NCBI GenBank assembly: GCA_016710015.1
Contig: JADJLR010000003.1
Coordinates: 248,001-312,000 of the forward strand
Length of the DNA stretch: 64,000 nt
Direction of reading: 5' to 3'
Source of the DNA: Flavobacteriales bacterium
GTDB lineage: Bacteria; Bacteroidota; Bacteroidia; Flavobacteriales_F; PHOS-HE28
Below are positions 63,601 through 64,000 of the stretch, in pieces; the first letter of the stretch is position 1, and each line of letters starts with the position of its first letter. Both the position numbers and the translations under genes were made by a program. The notes under the pieces were generated by a model, which did not search any database, had not been told where the DNA came from, and saw only the letters and a list, made by a program, of their open reading frames with translations.

Positions 63601-64000
63601 ACACCGGTGACCGTGTACACGTACGCACCCGGTGTCATTGTCGCCGGATCATAGTTGCCACCGACCACTGGACTTGGGCCAGCCCATGTTCCGCCTGCTT
63701 GTGGTGCTCCGCCTAGACCGGTCGAGAGAGCGACCGATGCACCGTTGCTACACAATGTCAGTGGTCCGTTGGTGCCTGCGTTCGTGGCTGTGTTCTCCGT
63801 GACCGTTACCGTGGCCGTTGCGTTCGCACAAGGTGCTACACCGGTGACCGTGTACACGTACGCACCCGGTGTCATTGTCGCCGGATCATAGTTGCCACCG
63901 ACCACTGGGCTTGGGCCTGCCCATGTTCCACCTGCTTGTGGTGCTCCACCCAAGTTCGTGAACAAGGACACTGCCGCACTGCTGCTGCACACCGTGAGGG
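57684..64000 (-). CDS. Giant T9SS type B repeat protein, 3' part, frame interrupted
   Basis: Minus-strand gene whose start lies beyond 64000. In protein order it has about 23 tandem units of about 79 residues (64000 down to about 58500), a PKD/Ig-like region with ISSYAGAGACTWVLW and FNNTSTGGNDYLWNFAG, and a last about 90 residues forming the gliding-associated (CHU_C, type B) sorting domain: VPNAFTPDGSGFNDTF, FDIFDRWGQPLY, GWDGRFSDG, PIGVYVWKL. Units carry two Cys, one in LTLCSNG or LTVCSSS and one in APCANA, likely disulfide partners. The frame is unbroken over 57684-60386 and 62700-63992 but is broken between by single-base indels near 60408, 61008, 62066, 62257 and 62732 and by a G-rich block. 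All sit in near-identical units, so assembly error is likelier than a pseudogene. Probably a surface adhesin. Confidence 0.8.
58500..64000 (-). repeat. Tandem array of ~237-bp coding units
   Basis: About 23 units. From 62.2 to 63.9 kb the units are nearly identical and exactly 237 bp apart (boundaries 62469, 62944, 63181, 63418, 63655). Between 59.7 and 61 kb two unit types alternate (boundaries of one type at 60004, 60476, 60947), giving a higher-order repeat of about 472 bp. The five units nearest the C-terminus (58.5-59.7 kb) are diverged. This gradient suggests recent expansion at the N-terminal side. Confidence 0.9.
61137..61204. other. 68-nt G-rich low-complexity block, probable assembly artefact
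   Basis: Almost pure G with a few C, set where one repeat unit should continue. Sequence to its left is a degraded copy of the A/B-type unit, to its right an A/C-type unit, and the unit spacing is about 329 instead of 237 bp. It has no coding sense on either strand and most likely marks a badly resolved repeat junction. Confidence 0.75.

Noticed and set aside
62232..63900. Regular 237-bp repeats considered as a CRISPR or satellite array
   Set aside because: Units are coding, contiguous, without unique spacers, and translate to a repeated protein domain on the minus strand.

Overview
The window is chromosomal DNA from a Bacteroidota bacterium, most likely an uncultured Flavobacteriales relative with unusually high GC. 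The evidence is consistent across the window. There are type IX secretion (T9SS) tails of type A (9258-10505, probably 1453-1917) and type B (57684 onward). The gliding genes gldB and gldC sit beside engB and nadE. There are SusC/TonB-type outer-membrane receptors with carboxypeptidase-like N-terminal domains, and a PorT-like barrel. Shine-Dalgarno sites are essentially absent. Many start codons are preceded at 4-45 nt by the Bacteroidetes -7 promoter box TAnnTTTG. MurE carries the DNPR motif of meso-diaminopimelate ligases, so the wall is Gram-negative type.

Layout. 1-3.3 kb: small secreted proteins, a GIY-YIG-like protein and an RRM RNA-binding protein. 3.4-10.5 kb: two TonB-dependent receptors, the second between two HmuY-like proteins (one lipoprotein, one with a T9SS tail), which suggests a heme/iron or other ligand-capture locus. 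11-13.5 kb: a two-component system and a lysine/alanine-rich histone-H1-like protein. 13.9-30.4 kb: a complete division and cell-wall (dcw) cluster on the minus strand, in transcription order mraZ, rsmH, ftsL, ftsI (with PASTA), murE, mraY, murD, an extra stand-alone MurD C-terminal-domain gene, ftsW, murG, murC, ftsQ, ftsA, ftsZ, and a GatB/YqeY gene. Most junctions are 4-nt overlaps, so this is one translationally coupled operon. A candidate MraZ operator (TGGGN direct repeats) lies before mraZ.

31-39.4 kb: a hydrolase, a TonB receptor, a MORN lipoprotein, engB, gldC, gldB, a PorT-like barrel and nadE. 39.5-45.8 kb, minus strand: 2-oxoacid:ferredoxin oxidoreductase (korAB), Fe-S proteins Mrp and NifU-like, an alkyltransferase-like protein and trmB. 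A nested palindromic repeat (45826-46063) follows. 46-57.6 kb: a glycosyltransferase, a secreted nuclease, a PhoR-like kinase facing a Na/Pi cotransporter with PhoU domain, a LuxE-like enzyme, tyrS, an SDR enzyme, then pyrC with a dolichol-phosphate-mannose-synthase-like glycosyltransferase.

57.7-64 kb: the 3' part of a giant T9SS-exported repeat protein, with about 23 tandem units of about 237 bp. The reading frame is broken by several single-base indels and a 68-nt G-rich block, which look like assembly errors. The most unusual items are the MurD C-terminal-domain gene inside the dcw operon, the giant alternating repeat array, the paired HmuY-like proteins around one receptor, and the widespread -7 boxes placed almost on the start codons.
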